Shown in pieces: positions 44,517-59,136 of a stretch of 64,000 nt of DNA. The translations under genes and the position numbers were made by a program. The notes beneath the pieces are model-generated. The model did not search any database, was not told the origin of the DNA, and worked only from the letters and a program-made list of their open reading frames with translations. Source of the stretch: Anisus vortex (taxonomy: Eukaryota > Mollusca > Gastropoda > Planorbidae). Numbering within the stretch: the stretch's first letter is position 1; every line of letters begins with the position of its first letter. The DNA lies in the NCBI GenBank assembly GCA_949126835.1, contig OX421501.1:3312617-3376616 (forward strand), in the 5' to 3' direction.

Positions 44517-45188
44517 ATAGGCTCTCAACCTTTTTCGGCTCACCGCCCCCTTTTACAATATTTTTTTCCGCTCACCGCCCCCCCCTTCCGCCCATCTGGC
44601 CTATAGTTTCCGCTTTTTTTTAGGCGGACTAGACTTTTTGTGTGATTAATTATCTTTAAAAAAAACTGAAAAGGAAACATATTCAATTGTAAGAATTAAT
44701 AGATCAAAAAATTGCCTTAACAAAAGGTTCAAATAAATCAATATTAATGCTAATCCTTTGCCTGGTGTGTTGCTAGCTATTTGTCTATTTTTGTTTCAAT
44801 TTTGGTTGCAAAAGCCCTAGGTCTAATCATCAGTAATATTTGTTATATTCAAAACAGAACTTGTTCGGCAGCAATATTGAATCAAATGTGGAAACATTTT
44901 TCAGTTAAGGGGAGATAATTAGCAATTTTTATTTGATCTTATATTTTTGTTTTTTCTTTCTTTTATAAAAAATAAGTGGCTTACAATTTATAACTTTGAA
45001 ATGATCAAACTGTAAAAAATATTTGAAAATTATATAAATATTATATGACTAAAGAATTTATATGTATATTTTCAAACATTACATTAACTACCCAGTTTGT
45101 ATGATTACTACTTATGTATACCGCTTAACAATATCTTTCGTGATATCATATCATGTCATATATATATATAAATCTCAAAAGGAATATG

Positions 45189-46423
<1,235 letters not shown>

Positions 46424-47148
46424 GTATGTACATACCGCATAATCTTTTTAAATACTGGACATAAAAACGTGAAATTTGCTACAAATATTCTTTGCGTTAC
46501 GGCGGTGAACACTGTCAAGGTTTAAAAAAAATTAAAATGACCGCAGTGGTCAGTTTGGTCAAAAAACGGGAATAAAACGACATATTTTGGGTTCATGTTG
46601 AATTTGCCGTTCCAACTTTTTATAGTTTTTCGATCGATCGCGCTAAGAAAATAAAAAAAAAGGATGGCGTTGAGATTTTTTTCAGGATGACGTCATCAAA
46701 ATTTGCGCAGGGATAGCTGGTTGTCTTTTTTTTTATGGCGTCATCGAATTCTGCGTATTCATTTTAATAAACTTCGCTTCAACCTTTGCTAATGTACTTT
46801 ATGAATGATTAGAACAAAATATATTCACGTTTTAATTTGCGTCGTAATTTATAGCGGGATATTTTTAAATTGTTATAATGGGTAATGATTAATGGTTTTA
46901 ATGGGTATCTTACGTTGTATCTGGCAAATAAAAAATTCCTTCACGTTTTTATTCGTGTTGTATATGTCCACAGAATAGGTATAAAACAGAATGCGCAATC
47001 GCATTTTATTTCTGTTTTGGGCAGTAATACCGACGCCATACTAAGCTTATTTAAACGCAGCGGTCCTGGTTACACTCTATATTTATGCTTATTTAGCCTA
47101 CAACGTCCTTTTCTTCAAATCTACAAGTTCGAACACCCAAAGCTAATA

Positions 47149-47300
47149 TTTCAGGCAAAATGTGCATGAACGGTTGTGTAATAAACTACAACAATGATGC
47201 GAAAACGACTGATTAACGTAAAAAAGAGCATGTCAAACTGCATGGCTTTCCTGACTCCATAAAGGATAAACAACAGCATAAACAACCTCATATTAACTCA
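47149..47300 (+). pseudogene. THAP-like exon fragment, unit 1 (stop inside)
   Basis: After an AATATTTCAG acceptor-like site the frame reads KMCMNGCVINYNNDAKTTD, stop, RKKEHVKLHGFPDSIKDKQQ. C-x3-C near a Met followed by 'LHGFPD' resembles the start of a THAP finger. The stop is TAA at about 47216. Confidence 0.4.
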
Positions 47301-48423
47301 TTATGAATTATATGCCTATTTCCCATCATAATTTTAAAAGTTTATTTTGGTTTAAAAAGTATATAATATATTTATGTACCGGTAGCCGTAGCAATTTAGT
47401 TACCGGTACCGAGCTACGTCTAAGACATTTTTTTTTCAAATCAGTACCGGGTAATAAATATTTTTACATCATATTGGCCTAATCATATAATGTTCAAAAC
47501 AAAATGGGTAATTAAGTCAAATTTATATAAAAGTAAGCCTATAATGAAAGATGATGTAGGCCCTATATATATTGTATATATTTATGGCAGACGTAGATAT
47601 CCTTTCACATTTTACTATAGTAGCGTCTCTAGCGACCGCTGCATTGCGGAAAATGGTAACTTTTAGTGACTGCGTATATAGGGATTGTGCATTCTGTTCT
47701 ATACCTATTCTGTGTATGCGTCTTATAAACTTTGTAGCGGGAAATTTTTCAATTGCCAGGAAATTTTTCAATTGCCAGGCAATGTTTAAATTGCCGAGCT
47801 CAACGTTTTAAAGTTTTAATTTGTATCATATACGTCTTATAAACTATGTAGCGGGAAATTTTTATATTGCCGGGCAATGTTTACATTTGCCGGACCAACT
47901 TTTAAAAGTTTTAATTCATGTCGTATACGTTGTGTAAACTATGATTCATATCGGTTTCAGTTGTTATTGTTTTTCCTGTTGAATGTAAAATTTAATTCTA
48001 AGTTTGCTTCCAAAGCAACAATAAATAAATAGCAAATAACACCAACAAAAACAAAAAAAAAAGCAAAAATAAATAAATATTGATCTACGACTAATGTTGT
48101 AGCAAAAAAATATATCAAACAATCATTTTCGAATTAACAGTACTTTTTAAAAGACATTTGAGTTCTGTTTTACAGAAAGAGTTTAATTACCCATTAAACT
48201 CACAAAATTCGATCATAGTGGTCATACTTTGAGCAAGAAATAAAAAAAAATTATTATTATTTGTTTTTCCTTTTTAGTTGTATATTGAATTGGTGTATAA
48301 TAAAGTGTGCAAAACAAAAATAAATTAAAAAAATACTGACCACGAAAAAAAACATACTACTTTATGTATGTTGCAAAAACAAAACGAAAAAACTATAATG
48401 TGTCAAGCATATTCTAAAAAAAA

Positions 48424-48443
48424 GCCCGTTCGAAGAATCGGGC
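48424..48443 (+). other. Unit-end hairpin, unit 1
   Basis: GCCCGTTCGAAGAATCGGGC can fold as GCCCG/CGGGC with further TTC/GAA pairing. The same hairpin recurs at 50495-50514. Units 3-5 have GCCGGTTCGGAGGACCGGGC at 52241, 53959 (last base G) and 55557. Confidence 0.6.
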
Positions 48444-49239
48444 ACATAACGGCTTGTATATATATAAATCTCAAAAGGAATATGTATGTATGTGGCTGGC
48501 TGGCTGGCTGGGTATGTACATACCGCATAATCTTTTTAAATACTGGACATAAAAACGTGAAATTTGCTACAAATATTCTTTGCGTTACGGCGGTGAACAC
48601 TGTCAAGGTTTTAAAAAAATTAAAATGACCGCAGTGGTCAGTTTGGTCAAAAAACGCGAATAAAACGACATATTTTGGGTTCATGTTGAATTTGCCGATC
48701 CAACTTTTTATAGTTTTTCGATCGATCGCGCTAAGAAAATAAAAAAAAAGGATGGCGTTGAGATTTTTTTCAGGATGACGTCATCAAAGTTTGCGCAGAG
48801 ATAGCTAGCCGGCTTTTCGTTATGACGTCATCAAATTTTGCGTATTCATTTAAAATTAACTTTGCTTCAACCTTTGCTAATGTACTTTATGAATGAATAG
48901 AACAAAATATATTCACGTTTTAATTTGCGTCGTAATTTATAGCGGGATATTTTTAAATTGTTATAATGGGTAAAGATTAATGGTTTTAATGGGTATCTTA
49001 CGTTGTATCTGGCAAATACAAAATTCCATCACGTTTTTATTCGTGTTGTATATGTCCACAGAATAGGTATAAAACAGAATACGCAATCGCATTTTATTTC
49101 TGTTTTGGGCAGTAATACCGACGCCATACTAAGCCTATTTAAACGCAGTGGTCCTGGTTACACTCTATATTTATGCTTATTTAGCCTACAACGTCCTTTT
49201 CTTCAAATCTACAAGTTCGAACACCCAAAGTTAATATTT

Positions 49240-49390
49240 CAGGCAAAATGTGCATAAACGGTTGTGTAATAAACTACAACAATGATGCGAAAACGACTGA
49301 TTATCGTAAAAAAGAGCATGTCAAACTGCATGGCTTTCCTGACTCCATAAAGGATAAACAACAGCATAAACAACCTCATATTAACTCATT
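49240..49390 (+). pseudogene. THAP-like exon fragment, unit 2 (open)
   Basis: Same segment as in unit 1 but with TAT instead of the stop, giving an open frame from the acceptor through CINGCVINYNND and VKLHGFPDSIKDKQQHKQ to TGA. The N-terminal half of a THAP domain is plausible; the second C-x2-H pair is absent. Confidence 0.4.
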
Positions 49391-51401
49391 ATGAATTATA
49401 TGCCTATTTCCCTTCATAATTTTAAAAGTTTATTTTGGTTTAAAAAGTATATATATTTATGTACCGGTAGCCGCAGCAATTTAGTTACCGGTACCGAGCT
49501 ACGTCTAAGCCATTTTTTTTTCTAATCAGTACCGGGTAATAAATATTTTTACATCATATTGGCCTAATCATATAATGTTCAAAACAAAATGGGTAATTAA
49601 GTCAAATTTATATAAAAGTAAGCCTATAATGAAAGATAATGTAGGCCCTCTATATATTGTATATATTTATGGCAGACGTAGATATCATTTCTCATTTTAC
49701 TATATTAGCGTCTCTAGCGACCGCTGCATTGCGGAAAATGGTAACTTTTAGTGAGTGCGTATATAGGGATTGTGCATTCTGTTCTATACCTATTCTGTGT
49801 ATACGTCTTATAAACTTTGTAGCGGGAATTTTTTCAATTGCCAGGCAATGTTTAAATTGCTGAGCTCAACGTTTTAAAGTTTTAATTTGTATCATATACG
49901 TCTTATAAACTATGTAGCGGGAAATTTTTATATTGCCGGGAAATGTTTACATTTGCCGGACCAACTTTTTAAAGTTTTAATTCATGTCGTATACGTTGTA
50001 TAAACTATGATTCATATCGGTTTCAGTTGTTATTGTTTTTCCTGTTGAATTTAAAATTTAATTCTAAGTTTCCTTCCAAAGCAACAATAATTAAATAGCA
50101 AATAACACCAACAAAAAAAAAAAAAAAACAAAAAAAAAAAAATATTGCTCTACGACTAATGTTGTAGCAAAAAAATATATAAAACAATCATTTTCGAATT
50201 AACAGTACTTTTTAAAAAACATGTGAGTTCTGTTTTACAGAAAGAGTTTAATTACCCAATAAACTCACAAAATTCGATCATAGTGGTCATACTTTGAGCA
50301 AGAAATAAAAAAAAATTATCATTATTTGTTTTTTTCTTTTTAGTTGTATATTGAATTGGTGTATAATAAAGTGTGCAAAACAAAAATAAATTTAAAAAAT
50401 ACTGACCACAAAAAAAAAAAAAACATACTACTTTATGTATGTTGCAAAAACAAAACTAAAAAACTATAATGTGTCAAGCATATTCTAAAAAAAAGCCCGT
50501 TCGAAGAATCGGGCACATAACGGCTTGTATATATATAAATCTCAAAAGGAATATGTATGTATGTGGCTGGCTGGCTGGCTGGGTATGTACATACCGCATA
50601 ATCTTTTTAAATACTGGACATAAAAACGTGAAATTTGCTACAAATATTCTTTGCGTTACGGCGGTGAACACTGTCAAGGTTTTAAAAAAATTAAAATGAC
50701 CGCAGTGGTCAGTTTGGTCAAAAAACGCGAATAAAACGACACATTTTGGGTTCATGTTGAATTTGCCGTTCCAACTTTTTATAGTTTTTCATCACAAAGT
50801 TAGAAAAAAAAAGGATGCGCTGAGATTATTTTTATGACGTCATCAATCTTTGCGCATGGATTTTATAGCAATGAAGGGACATTTTTCATTCATGTTTAAA
50901 TTGACGTCATCAAACTATGTGCATGGATTTTATTATCTCAACTCAATGACGGGAACAAATTTTCTTCATGTTTAAATTGTCTACGTGCCGTAAACAACAT
51001 AAATTCTTTACACTACCAATACTGTAGTTGATTTTCCTAATCTATCACTACTTTAATACTTTACACTGTGAATACATGACTTAAAGCTAATTAATAATTT
51101 AAAACTTTACAAACATAGAACAAAGCAAATAGATTTAGCATTTTTTTTTCTGTTTCGGGAAGTAATACCGACGCCTTACTAAGCTTATTTAAACGCAATG
51201 GTCCTGGTTACACTCTATATTTAAGCTTATAATTATATGGCGTCATCAAATTTTGCGTATTTATGCGTTTAAGAAGGGAACAAAATTTTGTTTTAATTTG
51301 CGTCGTAATTTGTAAAATGCAATATTTAAATGGTATAAGTTACCGGAAAATACTTTATGCCCGCTTAAGACTATTGTTTATAACTCCATGGGTTATTTTA
51401 T

Positions 51402-51418
51402 CCAGTTCCGAGAACTGG
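51402..51418 (+). other. Internal perfect hairpin of unit 3
   Basis: CCAGTTC-CGA-GAACTGG, followed by GCACCTTTAGGCTTATCGCC, which parallels the unit-end CACATAACGGCTTG. The same block is in units 4 and 5, just before the 19-bp minisatellite. Confidence 0.6.
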
Positions 51419-51453
51419 GCACCTTTAGGCTTATCGCCTAGGTAACGGCCATT

Positions 51454-51772
51454 GTTTAAATTACCGGGCAATGTTTAAATTACCGGGTAATGTTTATAAT
51501 ACCGGGCAATGTTTATAATACCGGGCAATGTTTAAATTACCGGGCAATGTTTAAATTACCGGGCAATGTTTATAATACCGGGCAATGTTTATAATACCGG
51601 GCAATGTTTAAATTACCGGGCAATGTTTAAATTACCGGGCAAGGTTTAAATTACCGGGCAATTTTTCTAATACCGGGCAATGTTTATAATACCGGGCAAT
51701 GTTTAAATTACCGGGCAATGTTTAAATTACCGGGCAATGTTTAATTTGCCGGGCAATGTTCAAATTGCCGGA
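51454..51772. repeat. 19-bp minisatellite in unit 3
   Basis: About 16 units of ACCGGGCAATGTTTAAATT or the variant ending TATAAT. Units 1-2 hold only scattered related motifs (GCCAGGCAATGTTTAAATTG). Confidence 0.9.
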
Positions 51773-52305
51773 ACTAAATTTTTAAATTTGTTATTCGTGT
51801 CGCATACGTTTTATAAACATTATTTCATAAGGGTTTCATTTGTTATTGTTTTACATGTTGAATAGAAAATTTAATTCTAAGTTTGCTTCCAAAGCAACAA
51901 TAAATAAATAAATAGCAAATAAACAAAAACAACACAACATAGGTCTGCGACTTAATGTTTGTCGTAAAAAAAATATATCAAACAATCATTAAAAAAAAAA
52001 AAAAGTACTGTCGAATGTTCTTAATCAATGAATAGAACAAAATATATTCATGTTTTAATTTGCGTCGTAATTTATAGCGGGCAATTTTGTAATTGTTATA
52101 ATGGGTGATGAGTAATGATTTTAACGGGTAATTCATGTTGTAGCGGGCAAATAAAAAATTACCTCACGTTTAAATTCGTGTCGTAGGTCATCTCATTATA
52201 ACTGACTGAGTAGTTAGAGTGTATGTAAACATAACTTTTAGCCGGTTCGGAGGACCGGGCACATAACGGCTTGTATATATATAAATCTCAAAAGGAATAT
52301 GTATG

Positions 52306-52340
<35 letters not shown>

Positions 52341-53160
52341 GTATGTACATACCGCATAATCTTTTTAAATACTGGACATAAAAACGTGAAATTTGCTACA
52401 AATATTCTTTGCGTTACGGCGGTGAACACTGTCAAGGTTTTAAAAAATTAAAATGACCGCAGTGGTCAGTTTGGTCAAAAAACGCGAAAAAAAAACAACT
52501 TTTGATTCACATTGTCTTTGCCAGTACAACTTTTTATAGTTTTTCGTCACAAAGTTAGAAAAAAAAGGATGCGCTGAGATTATTTTTATGACGTCATCAA
52601 TCTTTGCGCATGGATTTTATAGCAATGAAGGGACATTTTTCATTCATGTTTAAATTGACGTCATCAAACTATGTGCATGGATTTTTATCTCAACTCAATG
52701 ACGGGAACAAATTTTCTTCATGTTTAAATTGTCTACGTGCCGTAAACAACATAAATTCTTTACACTACCAATACTGTAGATGATTTTCTTAATCTATCAC
52801 TACTTTAATACTTTACACTGTGAATACATGACTTAAAGCTAATTAATAATTTAAAACTTTACAAACATAGAACAAAGCAAATAGATATAGTATTTTTTTT
52901 TCTGTTTCGGGAAGTAATACCGACGCCTTATTAAGCATATTTAAACGCAGTGGTCCTGGTTACACTCTATATTTAAGCTTATAATTATATGGCGTCATCA
53001 AATTTTGCGTATTTATGCGTTTAAGAAGTTGTTTTAATTTGCGTCGTAATTTGTAGAATGCAATATTTAAATGGAAGACTATTGTTTATAACTCCATGGG
53101 TTATTTTATCCAGTTCCGAGAACTGGGCACCTTTAGGCTTATCGCCTTGGTAACGGCCAT

Positions 53161-53476
53161 TGTTTAAATTACCGGGCAATGTTTAAATTACCGGGCAATG
53201 TTTAAATTACCGGGCAATGTTTAAATTACCGGGCAATGTTTAAATTACCGGGCAATGTTTAAATTACCGGGCAATGTTTAAATTACCGGGCAATGTTTAT
53301 AATACCGGGCAATGTTTAAATTACCGGGTAATGTTTAAATTACCGGGCAATGTTTAAATTACCGGGCAATGTTTAAATTACCGGGCAATGTTTAAATTAC
53401 CGGGCAATGTTTAAATTACCGGGCAATGTTTATATTAGCGGGCAATGTTTAATTTGCCGGGCAATGTTCGAATTGC
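53161..53476. repeat. 19-bp minisatellite in unit 4
   Basis: About 16 units of the same repeat, mostly the AAATT variant. Confidence 0.9.
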
Positions 53477-54914
53477 CGGAACTATTTTTTTAAAGTTTTA
53501 ATTCGTGTCGTATACGTTTTATAAACATTATTTCATATGGGTTTCATTTGTTATTGTTTTACATGTTGAATAGAAAATTTAATTCTAAGTTTGCTTCCAA
53601 AGCAACAATAAATAAATAAATAGCAAATAAACAAAAACAACACAACATAGGTCTGCGACTTAATGTTTGTCGTAAAAAAATATATCAAACAATCATAAAA
53701 AAAATAAAAAAAAGTACTGTCGAATGTTCTTTATCAATGAATAGAACAAAATATATTCATGTTTTAATTTGCGTCGTAATTTATAGCGGGCAATTTTGTA
53801 ATTGTTATAATGGGTGATGAGTAATGATTTTAACGGGTAATTCATGTTGTAGCGGGCAAATAAAAAAATACCTCACGTTTAAATTCGTGTCGTAGGTCAT
53901 GCGGGCAATCTCATTATAACTGCCTGAGTAGTTAGAGTGTATGTAAACATAACTTTTAGCCGGTTCGGAGGACCGGGGACATAACGACTTGTATATATAT
54001 AAATCTCAAAAGGAATATGTATGTATGTATGTGGCTGGCTGGCTGGCTGGCTGGGTATGTACATACCGCATAATCTTTTTAAATACTGGACATATGAACG
54101 TGAAATTTGCTACAAATATTTTTTGCGTTACGGCGGTGAACACTGTCAAGGTTTAAAAAAAATTAAAATGACCGCAGTGGTCAGTTTGGTCAAAAAACGC
54201 GAAAAAAACACAATTTTTGATTCACATTGTCTTTGCCAGTACAACTTTTTATAGTTTTTCGTCACAAAGTTAGAAAAAAAAAGGATGCGCTGAGATTATT
54301 TTTATGACGTCATCAATCTTTGCGCATGTATTTTATAGCAATGAAGGGACATTTTTCATTCATGTTTAAATTGACGTCATCAAACTATGTGCATGGATTT
54401 TTATCTCAACTTAATGACGGGAACAAATTTTCTTCATGTATAAATTGTCTACGTGCCGTAAAAAACATAAATTCTTTACACTACCAATACTGTAGTTGAT
54501 TTTCTTAATCTATCACTACTTTAATGCTTTACACTGTGAATACATGACTTAAAGCTAATTAATAATTTAAAACTTTACAAACATAGGACAAAGCAAATAG
54601 ATATAGTATTTTATTTTCTGTTTCGGGAAGTAATACCGACGCCTTATTAAGCTTATTTAAACGCAGTGGTCCTGGTTACACTCTATATTTAAGCTTATAA
54701 TTATATGTCGTCATCAAATTTTGCGTATTTATGCGTTTAAAAAGTTTTGTTTTAATTTGCGTCGTAATTTGTACAATGCAATATTTAAATGGTTTAAGTT
54801 ACCGGAAAATACTTTATTCCCGCTTAAGACTATTGTTTATAACTCCATGGGTTATTTTACCCAGTTCCGAGAACTGGGCACCTTTAGGCTTATCGCCTTG
54901 GTAACGGCCATTGT

Positions 54915-55077
54915 TTAAATTACCGGGCAATGTTTAAATTACCGGGCAATGTTTATAATACCGGGCAATGTTTAAATTACCGGGCAATGTTTAAATTACC
55001 GGGCAATGTTTAAATTAACGGGCAATGTTTATATTACCGGGCAATGTTTAATTTGCCGGGCAATGTTCAAATTGCTG
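54915..55077. repeat. 19-bp minisatellite in unit 5
   Basis: About 8 units; the shortest of the three arrays, which explains most of the shorter unit length. Confidence 0.9.
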
Positions 55078-56394
55078 GAACTAACTTTTTAAATTTTTAA
55101 TTCGTGTCGTATACGTTTTATAAACATTATTTCATATGGGTTTCATTTGTTATTGTTTTACGTGTTGAATAGAAAATTTAATTCTAAGTTTGCTTCCAAA
55201 GCAACAATAAATAAATAAATAGCAAATAAACAAAAACAACACAACATAGGTCTGCGACTTAATGTTTGTCGTAAAAAAAATATATCAAACAATCATTAAA
55301 AAAAAATAAAAGTACTGTCGAATGTTCTTAATCAATGAATAAAACAAAATATATTCATGTTTTAATTTGCGTCGTAATTTATAGCGGGCAATTTTGTAAT
55401 TGTTATAATGGGTGATGAGTAATGATTTTAACGGGTAATTCATGTTGTAGCGGGCAAATAAAAAATTACCTCACATTTAAATTAGTGTCGTAGGTCATGC
55501 GGGCAATCTCATTATAACTGCCTGAGTAGTTAGAGTGTATGTAAACATAACTTTTAGCCGGTTCGGAGGACCGGGCACATAACGGCTTGTATATTATATT
55601 CTTAAATACACATTAAGGACATCTCGGTTAATTAGAGATCAAAATATTAATATTAGCAGATCTTAGGGCGACAGTGATCGATCAGAAAGGTTAACAGTCC
55701 GGTGAACCAACCACAGGACCTGCTGACCGCGCACTAAATTTGCCAAATACTGACCCCTACTTCATCGAAAAGTCACTGCGATTCCTATTTCTTATTAAAT
55801 ATAATAATATGTGGGCTATATTGGGGGATATCAGATATTTAGAAGCACTTGCGTTTACATCACATTTCATCCTCCAAAAACTAATCGATTCAAATAGCTG
55901 AGGTGTTAAAATATATCAGGTACGTTTGTACCGCCCACTTGCCCTTCATCGCCCCCGGGAACGTCAGCGCCCCCCTAAAGCTTCTCACCGCACCCCGGGG
56001 GGGGGGCGATATCGCCCCCGTTGATAACCTATGATTTAGATCTATTTTTCGTTCAGTCTGTCATTCGCCGGAGAGTATAATAGAAATCTCTCTCTTCTTC
56101 TTCTTCTTCATAATACTGTGGAGACCCCGTTAGAACCGAGGAAAGAGTCCACAATTTAAATACACATAAAATAAAAAGCATCACAAACAACAATTATAAA
56201 CAGATGACATTCCACATAATTGCCTTAATTATAAGATTTTGATTATAAGATCTAATCATAAATTTTTTTTTGTTACTAAGATTTCAATGCTGTATGATAT
56301 ACGTTGTATATTTTGTTTGAGATGAAGATGTAACCAACTTTGATAAAAGGTACATTAGTATTTAGTTTAGTGTTTTTATAGCGTTAAGTACTGT

Positions 56395-56480
56395 AAGACA
56401 GCGTTTACAAGGTGACAATACCCAGCCGCCTATACGTTTCCCAAGCTAACCATCCCAGCTGGGTGGACTCACAGGGCTTC
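56395..56480 (-). mobile_element. SINE fragment in intron 2 of paralogue C
   Basis: AGCTGGGTGGACTCACAGGG and CGTTTACAAGGTGACAATAC. Homologues are at 27890-27985 and 63685-63785. Confidence 0.6.
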
Positions 56481-56539
56481 TGCCGCTAGATTTCATAAAA
56501 CCAAAACTAAAAAATATCAAACATATACATATCAAAATA

Positions 56540-56805
56540 TGGAACACGTTGGTTTAGTGGTAGCCTGTTCGGTTGGTGTACCGAATGTTCTGGGTTCGAA
56601 TCCCGGTGATGGCTTGGATTTTTTTTCCAAAGGATTGGGAGTTTGCCCCTGAGTCTGTCAAGCGTTGACATGTACCTTACATTAGTTGGGGTAGAGGGTA
56701 GAGTTAAGGTTCCTGGGCACAAAATCTGGCTACACAATCTAGTATTATTCCGTGGTCACAGAAACGCCTGAATGCTGTGTTTTTCCGAAAGGATTCTTTA
56801 CTTAT
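56540..56805 (+). mobile_element. SINE, second subfamily, arm B copy
   Basis: GTTGGTTTAGTGGTAGCCTG (box A region), GGGTTCGAATCCCGG (box B), CCTGAGTCTGTCAAGCG and TAGAGTTAAGGTTCCTGGGC. The same insertion is present in paralogue D (from 63845) and arm A, so it predates the duplications. Confidence 0.8.
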
Positions 56806-57129
56806 TTATCAAAATATCATGGAAACGTCTAACTTACAAGCATGGCAACTATTTTCATTTAAATCTACACTCTGGACTCAAGACTAATATTATACAAACG
56901 AACATTCTCAATTAATAAATAAAACGGGTTTGAGTTTGAATAAAATTACAGTTCGTCTCTTAATTCAATAGACAATCTTGTGCTAAACCAAAGGAACAGT
57001 GTGAACAACTATTTTGCTGTAAGGTAAGGGCATACCCGGAATTCGTTGCATGTAAGTTTCTTTCTTATTATCTTCGATACATACATATAATATATGAATA
57101 AACAAAGTGTTTTTATGATGTAGTTCACT

Positions 57130-57330
57130 GTTTGGCAACCTTCGGCACGCGTAACATACTTGGCACACAGAACGTAGTTCAATGGCATGCAAAAGCGCCC
57201 TAAAAATTCAATTCAAATATCTTTTACAAGAAATTTTGTGCCAGATCAGGACGATATTAAGGCTGTCGGCATGCTAATTGAATCATAAATCCAACTTTGC
57301 CACATTTAAAAGGTTGCAGACCCCTCTAGT
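57130..57330. mobile_element. hAT-type MITE family M2, arm B copy
   Basis: TTTGGCAACCTTCGGCACGC to AAAAGGTTGCAGACCCCTC; the arm A counterpart is 27066-27260. Confidence 0.6.
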
Positions 57331-57433
57331 ATTTTAATAACTTTCTGAAACTATCCATTGTAATACTTACAGCTTAAATGGTTGTGTAATTTTAGCAACA
57401 TTATCTGAAGTTTTTTCTTGCTAACCTATAGAC

Positions 57434-57804
57434 CAGGGGTCGGCAACCTTTGGCTCGCGAGCCAGATGTGGCTCTATTGATGGCTGCATCTGGCTCGCAG
57501 ACAAATGTTCGATTATATAAAAATGTTTCTTTAGACTCATTTGAACTACATATTAATTGCATTGCAGCACCAGAAGTCGCATTAATGGTAAGAAATACTC
57601 ATTATTGATTAGCAACTGCGTAAAAATGACGATGTCTAAAGAATTCAGAGACATAATTATTGTACTTTTAGTGTTGAAATTACACAAAATGCAAACATTT
57701 ACTTGAAATTTTAGTTTTAAACATAATGTATGGCTCTTACACATTTACTTTTCAAAATATGTGGTGTCCATGGCTCTCTCAGACAAAAAGGTTCCCGACC
57801 CCTG
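57434..57804. mobile_element. hAT-type MITE family M3, inside arm B
   Basis: CAGGGGTCGGCAACC to GGTTCCCGACCCCTG with an exact 8-bp duplication CTATAGAC (57426-57433, 57805-57812). Arm A lacks it at the matching place (ATTCTATAGTTTGGCAAG near 26945). Confidence 0.9.
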
Positions 57805-58775
57805 CTATAGACTATAGAATAATACCTGGATACATAGAATATAGCTAGTCCTACGACTCGTTTGGGATTCATGGTCTACATATGTATGTTAAGGAACTGA
57901 TTGATTTGATACGAGCATGTAGGGGTGACATATTGCTGCTTCCGTTGTAGTTTACTTATATTTATCCTCGCATTAGTTCACACAAATATTGTAGTATGGA
58001 ATGGCTAAACACGTTTTTAACATACATATAGTCTAGATAAGTTGCAGAAAAGGCATGTATACAACAAGACTATCAGAACAAAAAAATAATATCGACTTGA
58101 TCTATTCACAAGTAAAACTAGAAGCAAACTAACTAGACTAAGTGATTGAAGCCACCAAAAAAGCATAAAGTCCAAAGGAGGTTACCATTCCATTGGTCAA
58201 CTAATACTGGTCAGTTCTGACATAAAACAAAAGATAGAGGGTTTTTTAAAAAGAGTCAAAGCGGATGTGATGTAAGACGACTATAAAAGCTATTTTCACG
58301 CAGGCTTCGACCAAGTAATTTTTAAAAAAAAGTTTTTGAACAAAATAAATGTCGGATTATCCCCCCCAGCGCCTCCCTTACTGTCACTCGAATAAAGATG
58401 ACATTGTCCGAATGACATTTCATGGACTAGACCAACCTTTCTATATAGTTTGCCTAGATTTGTAATACTGGACTCATTGATAAATAGATTGAACGAATGA
58501 ATAGATAAATATATAATACATAGATTAATCCACAGATACACATAATTATATATTAATTTTTTTCATTTCATAGGAAATTGCCCCTCAGAACTGTTTACAC
58601 ATGCGATGTTAGAATGTACTAGAGAAACCAACAAAAACCGTGCAAATTTATAACATTAAATTAGATAACGTATTATAGTTCTTATGTTTAATATTTCTAT
58701 AGATTTCTTTTATATTTTTTTTAAAATTAGTTATTAATATCAAAGTGATTTAAACACAGACATTTTTGTGGTTGT

Positions 58776-59136
58776 TTTAACTTCATTGTCTACTCTTTAT
58801 GATCATGTTGACATGTCTTAAATATTTTCCATACATAAGGTTGGTGGGATTGTGTAAACCCTATCAATAGGTGATGTAAGGCTCAGCCTTCCACCGCTAG
58901 CTAGCGGGACACCTCATGGGCAGAAGTGGAGTACCCGCTTAGCCCCCCCCTCCCCGATCAAGGTTGCGTGACATCATGGAAGGGGCAGATGATGGATAGA
59001 AGTGGTGAGCTGCTTAGAAGTATCTTAGGAACTGGTCACCGTTTCATCTGTGTTTTACAATTTGATAAAATGACAAGTACTTTTGGTATACTGCATACCT
59101 TTGTTTAGACCATTAAACATAAACGGTGATTGCTAT
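58776..59136. other. Spacer, no gene seen
   Basis: Slightly GC-richer around 58870-58990; no recognised feature. Confidence 0.35.

Larger units (their letters stand above)
56380..58775. repeat. Inverted segmental duplication, arm B
   Basis: Inverse of 25620-27985. Its left end is the intron-2 region of paralogue C with its SINEs, so arm A is a transposed, inverted piece of this peptide-gene neighbourhood that lacks exon 2. Confidence 0.85.

Noticed and set aside
46885..47169. 94-codon frame conserved in units 1 and 2
   Set aside because: Conservation is explained by recent tandem duplication of the whole unit; no domain or codon pattern supports coding.
57930..57960. CCFRC frame as third exon of paralogue C
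   Set aside because: The matching place in arm A has no cysteine pair, and there is no upstream cysteine or acceptor in frame.
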